A stretch of 28,179 nucleotides of DNA from a virus: IMG/VR virus record IMGVR_UViG_3300003886_000038, positions 1-28,179 of that record; one strand, 5' to 3'. Position numbers and translations under genes: made by a program. The notes below the pieces were generated by a model. The model was not told where the DNA came from, did not search any database, and saw only the letters and a list, made by a program, of their open reading frames with translations. Positions 13,874-21,170 of this stretch are shown piece by piece; position 1 is the first letter of the stretch; each line of letters opens with the position of its first letter.

Positions 13874-14955
13874 CACAGTCCCTCCAGCATCTGACGGATA
13901 GCCTCGGCCTCGGTGGGGAAGTCCACCAGCCCATCGAAGCGCGTATGACTCGCGCGGCACATGCGGTCGTACAGCTCGTCGTCGTCGCGCAGTGTGCGCA
14001 GGATGGTGACCAGCTCGTGCCGGTCGTGCGCCTCGACGTCGATGCTCGTGACGCCCTCCTCCCAGAGCGGGCCTGCCAGCTTGCCGATGTAATAGCGCGG
14101 CACGCCCACGACGGGCTTGCCGATGGAGAACCAGTTGTGGATGACATGGCCGAAGCCATCGGACCAGTACTTGCCGTGCCACGCGGTCCGACTCGCCTGC
14201 ATGGCTGCCGCGACCGCAGGAGTGCTGCCGACGTCGCCAGCCGCCCACTCGTCCTCTGGCGCAGATCCGTAGGCGCCGTAGCACTGGAACCGGAACTCGG
14301 CGCGCAGCTCGTCCGCCAGCGAGGCGAACTGCTGATACGGCTCGCGGTTCTCGGGGAAGCAGTTGACGAACGACGCCACGGTGTCACGAGCGCTCTCGGG
14401 CGGCACCTTCGGCCCGAAGAGGTCCGTATCAAACTCCTGGTGATAGATGACCGTGGGCGTGCCCATGTGCGTCGCCTGACGCGCCCATGTGTTCGGGCTG
14501 GTCAACCCCGGCAGCGTCGAGCTGGACAGGATGAACTCGGCCAGATCCCAGCGGCTCACCTGCGCCTCGTTGCCCACCTGCACCCCGAACTTCGCGCCTG
14601 TATCCTTCGCGACCACGGCAAAGCCTAGGTCATTGGCAGGCAGAGACGAGATGACGTAGTCGAAGCGCATGTCTCGCGCCTGCGCAAGCGTCAGCCCCCT
14701 GTGCGTGCGCCACGGGTGCCGCGGGTCCTGTCGCCGCGTGATGCCGTCAGGCTCCACGTAGGCATCGGCCCAGACGCCCTCCAGGTACTGCTTCGCCACC
14801 GCGTCACCGTGCCACTCCTTCTCGAACTGCCAGACGTCCTCGGTGAACCAATCCATCGACTCAGGAAAAAACACCTCCCAGCCGTATCGGTCCTCGAAGA
14901 GCAGCAGCAGACTCTCAGCTAGAGCGTGATGGTGATAATCGGTCAGGACTCTCAC
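13873..14955 (-). CDS. Putative glycosyltransferase, GT-B type (360 aa)
   Basis: The start is GTG 14955, overlapping the membrane-protein stop as GTGA. The N-terminus reads RVLTDYHHHALAESLLLLFE, a type of start seen in phage and bacterial proteins annotated as glycosyltransferases. The C-terminal half has the general GT-B pattern: SDGFGHVIHNWFSIGKPVVGV followed by an acidic DVEAHDRHELVTIL segment and a closing helix. The EX7E motif of GT4 is not clear, so family placement is weaker than for its neighbours. The gene lies between two other cassette genes, supporting a shared glycan pathway, perhaps adding a different sugar. Confidence 0.7.
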   Translation of the reverse strand: MRVLTDYHHHALAESLLLLFEDRYGWEVFFPESMDWFTEDVWQFEKEWHGDAVAKQYLEGVWADAYVEPDGITRRQDPRHPWRTHRGLTLAQARDMRFDYVISSLPANDLGFAVVAKDTGAKFGVQVGNEAQVSRWDLAEFILSSSTLPGLTSPNTWARQATHMGTPTVIYHQEFDTDLFGPKVPPESARDTVASFVNCFPENREPYQQFASLADELRAEFRFQCYGAYGSAPEDEWAAGDVGSTPAVAAAMQASRTAWHGKYWSDGFGHVIHNWFSIGKPVVGVPRYYIGKLAGPLWEEGVTSIDVEAHDRHELVTILRTLRDDDELYDRMCRASHTRFDGLVDFPTEAEAIRQMLEGL

Positions 14956-15191
14956 TTCTGCACCTCACTCTCAGCTCCTCGTGGCGGGATGTAGTCTCGC
15001 ACCCTGCAACGAGCGTCTTTCAGCCCTCGTGCCATGTCTGCCGTCGAGGTTCCTTCATCGACCATGGCCACCACTAGTTGCTTGCACTCGTTGGCCCTAC
15101 GCTCGGCGCCGACTCCCACGGCGAGTCCGACGAACAGGCTCAAGGCGATGATGAGAACGACGCCCACGATGGCCGGAGCCGTCGCTTTCAT
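14952..15191 (-). CDS. Membrane-anchored small protein in the glycosyltransferase cassette (79 aa)
   Basis: The ATG at 15191 overlaps the previous glycosyltransferase stop as ATGA, and the stop overlaps the next GTG. Residues 6-28 are a clear transmembrane segment (PAIVGVVLIIALSLFVGLAV). A soluble part follows with C36, a helix (QLVVAMVDEGTSTADMARGL), C62 and RVRDYIPPRG; the two cysteines could form a disulfide if this part is outside the membrane. It may tether the glycosyltransferases or present an acceptor at the membrane. A signal-peptide-like start cannot be excluded. No family is recognised. Confidence 0.7.
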   Translation of the reverse strand: MKATAPAIVGVVLIIALSLFVGLAVGVGAERRANECKQLVVAMVDEGTSTADMARGLKDARCRVRDYIPPRGAESEVQK

Positions 15192-16276
15192 GCCTCCACC
15201 TCCAGCGCTGGCATATCCTCGGGGTCGGCCGGCACGTCGCCCCAGCGCTCATCGAGCACCGCGCCCCAAGCTGACTCGGCACGCACCCGCGACCACAGCG
15301 CCAGCGCCCGCCCACGGCTCACCTGCGACACCGCAGCGGCCGTCTCGGGGTCAGAGAGGATGCCTGACAGCATCTCGTTCGCCTCGGCCGGGCTGCTCGC
15401 CCACATCGGTGCCAGCAGATGCCCCTCGAACAGCTCCGGGCCATACGGCAGGATGCGCGACATCTCGGGCCCGATGGATACGACCGGGCAGCCCGTCATC
15501 ATCGTCTCTATCAGGCCCAGCGTGTACGAGGCCGGCTGCGTGCCCGTGTAGAGCACCGCGCGCGCCCTGCGCATCAGCGCCTTGAGCTGTGCCTCGGGCA
15601 CCTTGCCCAGCCCGCCCATCTGCTCGGTCTGCGGACCCACCAGCGTCACCGGCAGCCCACGCGTCGCCGCCTTCATCCAGTCGGTATGCACCCACATGGT
15701 GCGCTCCACCGGGTTCTGCGCCATCCACAGCACCGTCTCGTCCTCGCCCGTCCAGCCGCGCCACTCGGCCGGGTCCTTCCAGAACCTGACCATCGCGTCG
15801 GCGCCCGCATAGTTGGGGATATGGCGCTCAAGAGGCGAGTAGCGGACTATCTGCAATCCGTCCTTGACGTGCTCGGCCGCATTGTACTCGTTGGGATGCG
15901 CCGACTGCCCCACGGTGCGCCAGATGACACGCACGCCAGCCGCCATGAGCCTGTCCCACTGCGGCCACAGCCAGCGGTGCTCAAGGTGATGACAGATGAG
16001 CACGTCGGCCCACTCCAGCAGCTCGGGCGGCGTCAGTTGCTTCACGGTATCGAGCCGGTCCGGGTGCTCCTCGTCGGCCGGGATGGCGTCCACGATGGCC
16101 TTGAGGTCCGGGTGCCACGTCAGGCCCGTACGCTTGATGGCCGGGCGCATGTCGTCCAGCGGGTGCTCGGGGTCTATGTACGCTCCGGGTGAGAAGACCT
16201 TGTGCCCCAGTCCGGTGAGCAGGCGTACCTGGTCACTTTCCTCTATCGAGTGGGCGATGAAGAGGAGGATATTCAC
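15188..16276 (-). CDS. Glycosyltransferase, GT-B fold, GT4/GT1-like (362 aa)
   Basis: The start is GTG 16276, overlapping the previous stop as GTGA. The N-terminus is Rossmann-like (NILLFIAHSIEESDQVRLLTGLG), and WADVLICHHLEHRWLW (89-104) resembles the acceptor-domain segment where GT-B enzymes carry a strand ending in a His pair. The donor-side signature is at 240-268: AVLYTGTQPASYTLG, then LIETMMTGCPVVSIG, equivalent to the E-x-G-x-x-x-x-E region. It should transfer a sugar from an activated donor. With the other two transferases and the methyltransferase it could build a methylated oligosaccharide. Confidence 0.85.
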   Translation of the reverse strand: MNILLFIAHSIEESDQVRLLTGLGHKVFSPGAYIDPEHPLDDMRPAIKRTGLTWHPDLKAIVDAIPADEEHPDRLDTVKQLTPPELLEWADVLICHHLEHRWLWPQWDRLMAAGVRVIWRTVGQSAHPNEYNAAEHVKDGLQIVRYSPLERHIPNYAGADAMVRFWKDPAEWRGWTGEDETVLWMAQNPVERTMWVHTDWMKAATRGLPVTLVGPQTEQMGGLGKVPEAQLKALMRRARAVLYTGTQPASYTLGLIETMMTGCPVVSIGPEMSRILPYGPELFEGHLLAPMWASSPAEANEMLSGILSDPETAAAVSQVSRGRALALWSRVRAESAWGAVLDERWGDVPADPEDMPALEVEA

Positions 16277-16479
16277 GGCAGGCGCGTCCAGAAATGCCGC
16301 TTGTCTATCTCGATAGAATCAGTCGGCCGCCCCGCATCCGCTTGCTCGACCAAGTAGCGTGCGGCCACGTCGATGTGATACGCCACCAGCAGCCCCCGGC
16401 ACCATGCCGCCACCCGCTCCACCGCCTCCGGGTCCGGCTTCGCCTGCTCCTTGAGTCGCCGCGTTGCTACAGTCGTCAT
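16273..16479 (-). CDS. Small hypothetical protein in the glycosyltransferase cassette (68 aa)
   Basis: ATG 16479 has GGAGG upstream (nine bases from the start) and follows the methyltransferase by 19 bases; the stop overlaps the next gene as GTGA. The product is helical and charged (TRRLKEQAKPDPEAVERVAAW, LLVAYHIDVAARYLVEQAD), with no membrane segment and one cysteine. I do not recognise a family. Coupling to the downstream glycosyltransferase suggests co-expression. Confidence 0.65.
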   Translation of the reverse strand: MTTVATRRLKEQAKPDPEAVERVAAWCRGLLVAYHIDVAARYLVEQADAGRPTDSIEIDKRHFWTRLP

Positions 16480-16498
16480 TGCCCGCCTCCTGTCCTGA

Positions 16499-17194
16499 CT
16501 ACAGCGGCTCTGCCCTGAACAGGCCCAGCCCGTCCTCGCCTGCGAACGTCACCCGGTGCGTCTTGCCCAAGTGCGCGTAGAGCTTGCCGCGTGCTGAATG
16601 GTACTCCCCGACGATGAGCCCGATACGTTCGAGCTTCGCGCCGATGAGGTTCGACTCCGCTCCCTCGGCATCTATCTTGAGCACCGAGATATCACCGAGA
16701 CGCGCCACCAGCTTGGCGACACTGACCGCTGGCGCCTTCGTCGTCTCCTGCGCCTTGATGCCGTCCGCCATCCGCTGGTTGCCGATGTAGCGGTGCATGG
16801 CTGCGGCGTCCTGGAGCTCCGGGTCGCGCGTGCGGTTCACGTAGTCCCAGTAGATGGTCACCGTCTTGCCCTTGCCCAGCGCCTCGGCCGAGAGGATGCA
16901 GCGCGTCTCCAGCCCATTGGAGTGGAGGTTCATCGCCAGCAGCTCGCGGTTCGGTGCCAGTGGCTCCAGCGCCAGTACGTGCAGCTCCGAGTTATCGAGC
17001 AGCGCCGCTACCGACCACGCGCCGATGTGCGCGCCGATGTCGAGCCCTGCACCGGCCAGCTTCTCGCCACGCATCCCGTACTCGTCCTCATCGAGGATGC
17101 TGCGCGCCACCATGGCATCGTTCGTGCCTGGCCGGCAGTGGATGATGGCCTCGTTGCCTCGCGGTGTCCGGAACGTGAGTCGCTGCGTCTCCAT
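16499..17194 (-). CDS. FkbM-family SAM-dependent methyltransferase (231 aa)
   Basis: The SAM-binding motif LDIGAHIGAWS (51-61), the acidic E77 in VLALEPLAPN, and the family-typical VLKIDAEGAESNLIG (171-185) with EYH (197-199) identify an FkbM-type methyltransferase. Members often O-methylate sugars or polyketide hydroxyls, so a sugar hydroxyl built by the neighbouring transferases is a natural substrate; that is inference. The start ATG 17194 has AGGAGG four bases upstream. An alternative ATG 17236 gives 14 more residues and overlaps the previous stop as ATGA, but has no ribosome binding site. The C-terminal part matches usual family length. Confidence 0.88.
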   Translation of the reverse strand: METQRLTFRTPRGNEAIIHCRPGTNDAMVARSILDEDEYGMRGEKLAGAGLDIGAHIGAWSVAALLDNSELHVLALEPLAPNRELLAMNLHSNGLETRCILSAEALGKGKTVTIYWDYVNRTRDPELQDAAAMHRYIGNQRMADGIKAQETTKAPAVSVAKLVARLGDISVLKIDAEGAESNLIGAKLERIGLIVGEYHSARGKLYAHLGKTHRVTFAGEDGLGLFRAEPL

Positions 17195-17232
17195 CGAGCC
17201 TCCTGCTGCGTCTGACCAGTCTACGCCCTTGC

Positions 17233-17388
17233 TCATCGCTTCGACACCTGCCGATAGCGTTCCACCTCCGTGGGCGTGACGTGCCAGTCTCGCCCGCGCT
17301 TGGTCGCCTTGAGCCGGCCGGCGTGTATCTGCTGGCGCAGCGTGTCCGGCGTGATGGCGAGCCGCCGCGCCGCTTCGGTGAGTGTCAT
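17233..17388 (-). CDS. Small helix-turn-helix DNA-binding protein (51 aa, excisionase/MerR-like)
   Basis: ATG 17388 encodes 51 residues of an excisionase-type winged helix: LTEAARRLAITPDTLRQQI, then HAGRLKATKRGRDWHVT, then EVERYRQVSKR. The helix-turn-helix followed by a short GR-x-W-x-V wing is the standard pattern of small phage and plasmid DNA-binding proteins. It lies seven bases after the ParB-like gene and overlaps the frame of the longer methyltransferase reading as ATGA. It is a candidate to bind the palindrome at 17762-17775 and control the cassette; alternatively it is an orphan excisionase. No integrase is in the window. Confidence 0.8.
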   Translation of the reverse strand: MTLTEAARRLAITPDTLRQQIHAGRLKATKRGRDWHVTPTEVERYRQVSKR

Positions 17389-17395
17389 ATCAAGC

Positions 17396-17746
17396 CTAGT
17401 GGAGGTCGATCCCGTACTGCTCGCGGATGTCTGTCGGCAGTGCGCCCATCAGCTCGACGAGGTCGGTATCGCCGAAGGCTGGCGAGCCGTGCTCGAAGTG
17501 CAGGGCTTCGAAGTCGAGCCCAGCCTCGGCGAACACGTCTGCGATCTCGATCGTCGGGATCTCGTTCTCGATGCCAAGTCGGCAGGCGGCGGCGTAGCGA
17601 TGTGTGCCAGTGATGAGGTACGAGTCGTCCCACACGACCAGGGCTGCACCGACCCAGCCATCACGCTCGATGGATGTCATGAGAGTCGAGACCTTGGCCT
17701 CGTCCCGGACCTCGTGCATCGTGGTCAGTGTCGTGGTGTTGTCCAT
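17396..17746 (-). CDS. ParB/Srx-like N-terminal-domain protein (116 aa)
   Basis: The segment VSTLMTSIERDGWVGAALVV, followed by YLITGTHRYAAACRLG and PTIEI, matches the ParB/sulfiredoxin fold, where G-x-H-R-x-x-A contacts a nucleotide. The C-terminal part (FEALHFEHGSPAFGDTDLVEL, PTDIREQYGIDL) is not recognised. ParB-type domains may bind CTP, cut DNA, or act as kinases, so the activity cannot be named. It is the first gene of the cassette, directly after a strong promoter; the predicted transcription start coincides with its ATG (17746), so the message is probably leaderless. It may be a regulator or part of the modification pathway. The sequence is relatively rich in GATC compared with the rest of the window. 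Confidence 0.75.
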   Translation of the reverse strand: MDNTTTLTTMHEVRDEAKVSTLMTSIERDGWVGAALVVWDDSYLITGTHRYAAACRLGIENEIPTIEIADVFAEAGLDFEALHFEHGSPAFGDTDLVELMGALPTDIREQYGIDLH

Positions 17747-17752
17747 GAGTAG

Positions 17753-17793
17753 ACTATAACACTACGCTAGCGTAGGTGTCAACCCCTTATATC
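17753..17793 (-). promoter_or_regulatory. Promoter of the glycosylation cassette
   Basis: On the minus strand TTGACA (17782-17777, perfect -35), an 18-base spacer and TATAGT (17758-17753) form a near-consensus sigma-70 promoter. The -10 ends six bases before ATG 17746, so transcription should begin at or next to the A of the start codon, a leaderless message. A GATATAAGGGG block precedes the -35 and is shared with the promoter at 3119-3158. Lying in the 114-base gap after the capsid gene, it can run the cassette independently of the late operon. Confidence 0.8.
17762..17775. promoter_or_regulatory. Palindromic operator within the cassette promoter
   Basis: CTACGCTAGCGTAG is a perfect 14-base palindrome lying entirely inside the spacer between the -35 and -10. 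A repressor dimer bound here would block RNA polymerase. The binding protein is unknown; candidates are the small helix-turn-helix protein or ParB-like protein encoded immediately downstream, or a phage repressor outside the window. Confidence 0.7.
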
Positions 17794-17804
17794 CGGGCAG
17801 ACGA

Positions 17805-17838
17805 AGAGGCCGGGTGCCTCGATGGCGGCCCGGCCCCT
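17805..17838 (-). terminator. GC-rich hairpin after the capsid gene, possible terminator
   Basis: Minus-strand AGGGGCCGGG (17838-17829) pairs with CCCGGCCTCT (17814-17805) over ten positions (nine Watson-Crick and one G-U) with a 14-base loop, starting 23 bases after the capsid stop. A U-tract does not follow, so termination would be partial or factor-dependent. It could also stabilise the 3' end of an abundant capsid message. Confidence 0.5.
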
Positions 17839-17860
17839 GCGCTCGATGAGGAGGTATCGA

Positions 17861-19330
17861 CTAGGGAACGAAGTCGTTGACGTCCTGGAAGGCGCCAGCG
17901 AGGATAGCGGGCCGGGCGTCGAAGCCGAGCTCCATCTCTCCGCGGAAGCCCACCGTGTTGGTGTCCCACCGCGTCCCGGCGATATCAGAACTATCGACGC
18001 GATAGTCCTCGCCGATGTAAAGCTTGGCCGCCTTGAAATCACCCACCACCATGCGGTCGCTCGTGATGGTCGTATCGGGGAAGACGGGCAGACCCCAGAT
18101 GCGCAGGCCAGCGGGTCCACCCGCTACGCCCGGGCCCGGGTCGACCGTCGCCGGCCCCTGGCTGACACCAGCGATGTAGAAGCCGGCCGCATCCGCGCCC
18201 TGCGCCACCATCGTCCAGTAGTCCGCCGCGTTGACCAGCACGCCGTTCGCGACCCGGTTGCGGTTCGCGAGTGCGCCCGCCGCCTTGGCGATGGCCGTGG
18301 CCGCTGCACCTGCGATGGTGGCAGCCGCGGTGTGCGAGGTCCGATAGTCGTTCGTGGTCGTCGCCAGCCCGGTCAGCAGACCATAGGGCTCGCTCGAGCC
18401 TGAGCCGCTCAGGACGTAGTACGCCTCGCCCAGTGCGAACGCATGACCCAGCTCGGACAGCACGTCCTGCTCGGCCGCTCCCGCGCTCTGGCGCAGGAAC
18501 TGCTTGCCGATGTCATAGATGAGCGCCATCGTGTACATCGTCGCGGTGTAGGCGAGGTACGAGAGGTTGCGATTCTCCTTGGTCGCACCGAAGGCCGCGA
18601 TGGCCGCACGCGCCGGACCACCCGCACGGGTCGGCATATCGACCGCGAAGGACGACACGCCCGTCACCGTATTCATGAGCGTCCTGAACGGATGCTCGTA
18701 CGCTGCCGGCTTCGACAGCGCGTCCACGATGGCGTTGGGGATGATGGCCTGCCCGGTCGCCGATGAGGTACCGAGTGTCGCCTTGACCGCGTAGCCGCCG
18801 TTGGGGTCGACCTCGACACGAGACTGACTGCCCGAGACGGCTGCCGTGTTCTTGACGGCTCCGCCCGGCCCCCACGGGTCCTCCCACTGGAGTCCCATCG
18901 CCTTGAGCCCCTGCTTGCCACGTCGCTGGTCCTCGGCATCGACCGAACGGGCCAGGTAGACATTGAGCAGGAAGTCACCGGCCTGCCCGGCAGCCTGTCC
19001 GGGTGAGCCGTCGATGATGCCGTTGCCGCCGATGGCCGCAGCCTTGGAGGGGTTGCGCACCGATGCCAGGAAGTCCTGCAGGTCCGCCTGTGCCTTGGTG
19101 GTCGCAGCCTCGCGCTCTGCGAGGTCGTGCGCCTCCACGAGCTTCTGGATGGCCTCGCCGTGCTCGGTCCGGGCCTTGTTCGCCTCGGTCCAGCGCGCGC
19201 CGTCCGACTCCTTCGACTCGGCCATGATGCTCACGGCCTCTTCGAGCTTCGCGGTCAGCGCTGCGACGTTCTCGCCGTAGTCTGAATGTGGGTCACCTGT
19301 GGTGGTGACGTGACCTTGTGCCGTTGACAC
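17861..19330 (-). CDS. Major capsid protein, HK97 fold (489 aa)
   Basis: The HK97-type capsid subunit with an N-terminal scaffolding-like arm: residues ~20-90 are a charged coiled coil (NVAALTAKLEEAVSIMAESKE, EAIQKLVEAHDLAERE), followed by a Gly-rich cleavage-type region (GGNGIIDGSPGQAAGQ, 101-116). The mature domain contains EHPFRTLMNTVTG, FAVDMPTRAGG, ALGEAYYVL-type helices, DYWTMVAQGADAAGFYI and GLPVFPDTTITSDRMVVGDF, a hallmark series for this family. The protease just upstream would trim the arm. The start is GTG 19330, with AAGGAG seven bases upstream. Long Ala-rich helix (ATIAGAAATAIAKAAGAL) is present. The C-terminal half ends in a short gap with a hairpin and the cassette promoter. 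Confidence 0.92.
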   Translation of the reverse strand: MSTAQGHVTTTGDPHSDYGENVAALTAKLEEAVSIMAESKESDGARWTEANKARTEHGEAIQKLVEAHDLAEREAATTKAQADLQDFLASVRNPSKAAAIGGNGIIDGSPGQAAGQAGDFLLNVYLARSVDAEDQRRGKQGLKAMGLQWEDPWGPGGAVKNTAAVSGSQSRVEVDPNGGYAVKATLGTSSATGQAIIPNAIVDALSKPAAYEHPFRTLMNTVTGVSSFAVDMPTRAGGPARAAIAAFGATKENRNLSYLAYTATMYTMALIYDIGKQFLRQSAGAAEQDVLSELGHAFALGEAYYVLSGSGSSEPYGLLTGLATTTNDYRTSHTAAATIAGAAATAIAKAAGALANRNRVANGVLVNAADYWTMVAQGADAAGFYIAGVSQGPATVDPGPGVAGGPAGLRIWGLPVFPDTTITSDRMVVGDFKAAKLYIGEDYRVDSSDIAGTRWDTNTVGFRGEMELGFDARPAILAGAFQDVNDFVP

Positions 19331-19334
19331 GGGA

Positions 19335-20072
19335 TCACTCCTTGCGTTGCATCAGCTCCATGAGCCGGTCCACGCTGGTCCCGATACGGGATAGCGCCCG
19401 GTCCATCGCCCGCCGCTCGCCGCTCCCGCTGGTCGTCCCGGCCTTGGCCCCGCCGTCGCGGAGGTATGGCCCGAGGTCCGACAGTTCGGCCGTCAAGTCT
19501 GCCCAGAAGGCATCGGAGGGAGTGTAGTCCGCGCTATGCATCGCGTCAACGAGTGACGCCTTGAGCGGCCTCAGCACGCTGTGCGTGTTCTGTGGTGAGG
19601 TGGAGAGCGTCTGACGCCAGTACGGCCACACGTCGATATGCCCCGTCGCCTTGTCTACCCGCGCCAGCTCGCCGATGGTCTCGCTGCTGCCGAAGAGCCG
19701 GGCGCCACGTTCCGCCAGCGACTTGACGAGCGAGAGCCGCCGAGCGCCGGCATCGAGCCAGAGCGTGACCCAGACGCCATCATCCTCGGTGCGCGGGTCC
19801 ACCGCCTTGCCGATGACCGTCCGGCCATCCACTGGTGCCGGCTCATCGTCTCCGACCGCGTGGCCCATGACGCCCAGCGGGTCTTTCCCGTGGTGCCAGT
19901 CCACCGGCCGCGCCTTGAGCCAGTCCGCCTTGATATCCGTCCGCTCGTCGAACCATTCGCCGTCGAGGTCCACGCCGCGCGCATTGCGGGGTGAGGGCAT
20001 CGGTCCGGTGAACGGGAACGCCAGCAGCGCGATAGCGTCGTCATCGAGCAGGGTCGCTTTCAGTTCGCGCAT
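19335..20072 (-). CDS. Prohead maturation protease (U35-type, 245 aa)
   Basis: Its position right before the capsid gene and the segments VDWHHGKDPLGVMGHAVG (58-74, candidate catalytic His), LAERGARLFGSSETIG (119-134, candidate catalytic Ser) and WPYWRQTLSTSPQNTHSV (149-166) fit the HK97-type head maturation protease. It would cleave the capsid arm during head maturation. Residues after ~185 (DLTAELSDLGPYLRDG, then a Gly/Ser-rich linker and a helix with DRALSRIGTSVDRLMELM) may be a scaffold-like tail. I could not confirm the catalytic residues by alignment; the proposal rests on pattern and position. Confidence 0.75.
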   Translation of the reverse strand: MRELKATLLDDDAIALLAFPFTGPMPSPRNARGVDLDGEWFDERTDIKADWLKARPVDWHHGKDPLGVMGHAVGDDEPAPVDGRTVIGKAVDPRTEDDGVWVTLWLDAGARRLSLVKSLAERGARLFGSSETIGELARVDKATGHIDVWPYWRQTLSTSPQNTHSVLRPLKASLVDAMHSADYTPSDAFWADLTAELSDLGPYLRDGGAKAGTTSGSGERRAMDRALSRIGTSVDRLMELMQRKE

Positions 20073-20073
20073 G

Positions 20074-20355
20074 TCAGGTGAACGCTGGCGCGATATCCGC
20101 CCGCACGTCGTCTCGCGTCGGGGTGGAGGGCTTTTGCAGGTCCGCCATCAGACGTGCCTCGCGGCGGACATCCTTGAGCCAGTCGCGCAGGCGTTGGCGA
20201 TACTGCTGCGCTGTCTCGCCGTCCTGTCGTCGGTCGGTGGTGTAGGTGCGGGTGTAGGGGATGACGTTGCCTTCGGCGTCCCTCTGCCCTACGTCGATGG
20301 AGAGGTCTACGCTCGCGCGGGAGCGGTCGAGGTCTGCCGAGATGAGGCTTGCCAT
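20074..20355 (-). CDS. Small hypothetical head-region protein (93 aa)
   Basis: ATG 20355 follows the preceding gene by three bases and the stop lies one base from the protease start. The first half is beta-like (RASVDLSIDVGQRDAEGNV, YTRTYTTD), the second a charged helix (QYRQRLRDWLKDVRREARLM). No family is recognised. Position between putative decoration protein and protease suggests a minor head role, but this is inferred only from location. Confidence 0.7.
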   Translation of the reverse strand: MASLISADLDRSRASVDLSIDVGQRDAEGNVIPYTRTYTTDRRQDGETAQQYRQRLRDWLKDVRREARLMADLQKPSTPTRDDVRADIAPAFT

Positions 20356-20358
20356 GTG

Positions 20359-21123
20359 TCAGTCTCCGATGTTCGCTGCGACGCTGTAGGTGATGGAGTC
20401 GGCGTCCGCGTGGATGGGGACGACCTGGAACGTTCGCGGCAGGATGGCGTTGGCGACCGTGTTGGCAGCAGCAGTCAGGCCGCGCCCGATGCTCAGGACC
20501 GTGGTGCCGATGCCGGTGATGGCCGCAGAGGTCAGGATGGTGTAATACTGCCCGCTTAGGGCGTCCTTGCCCTTGACGGTGAAGACGACACTGGGCGTGG
20601 CCGAGATGGCCGTCACGTCGATGATGATGTCGACGGCCTCGCCGTTGTGGTTGGTGATATCGGCGTTGGCAGGGCTCGATGTCCGCGCTGCACTGGCGAG
20701 GATGGTGACTTCGGTGTTACCACGCTGACGGTCCCACGATGTCCCGTTGAAGTGCAACGGAGCAGTAGCCCAAGGGCCAGTATTGCCAACGAGTGTCCAC
20801 GGCTCGGTCAGCAATACATTTGATTTACCATCGGCACCAGCGCTTTGACCGCCGCCGACCATCAGCGCACCTTTCAACCCCCACAGTGCGTCGGTTCGGT
20901 CTCCGGACGCCACGGCAGCAGGCGCGGCGTTGGCGATGCCACCTATCTTGACGGGGTTGCCGCTGTCTACGGCATCGTGAGCCACGTCGCCGACCATGAC
21001 GGCATTACCTGATGCGTCAGCCTGCGCGGGTACCCACTGAGAGCCGTCCCACACCGCCACGTAGGAGGGGATACCAGAGTCGGACCCGGCCTCTGCGGTG
21101 CCTGACTTGACTAGCTCGGACAT
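20359..21123 (-). CDS. Putative head decoration or fibre-like structural protein (254 aa)
   Basis: Residues 1-90 contain repeated short beta elements common in phage virion surface proteins (SYVAVWDGSQWVPAQADASG, NPVKIGGIANAAPAAVASGD), which usually link a particle-bound arm to an outer domain. The C-terminal ~120 residues (AVDIIIDVTAISATPSVVFTV, GQYYTILTSAAITGIG, RTFQVVPIHADADSITYSV) form an Ig- or lectin-like beta sandwich. The gene lies within the head module, with GGAGAGG upstream of ATG 21123. A decoration protein exposed on the capsid, and therefore a candidate acceptor for the glycans, is plausible but not shown. Confidence 0.65.
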   Translation of the reverse strand: MSELVKSGTAEAGSDSGIPSYVAVWDGSQWVPAQADASGNAVMVGDVAHDAVDSGNPVKIGGIANAAPAAVASGDRTDALWGLKGALMVGGGQSAGADGKSNVLLTEPWTLVGNTGPWATAPLHFNGTSWDRQRGNTEVTILASAARTSSPANADITNHNGEAVDIIIDVTAISATPSVVFTVKGKDALSGQYYTILTSAAITGIGTTVLSIGRGLTAAANTVANAILPRTFQVVPIHADADSITYSVAANIGD

Positions 21124-21170
21124 ATCAGCCTCTCCGTTCGGCCCGCCGTCGTAATCCTACACCTGTCCAT

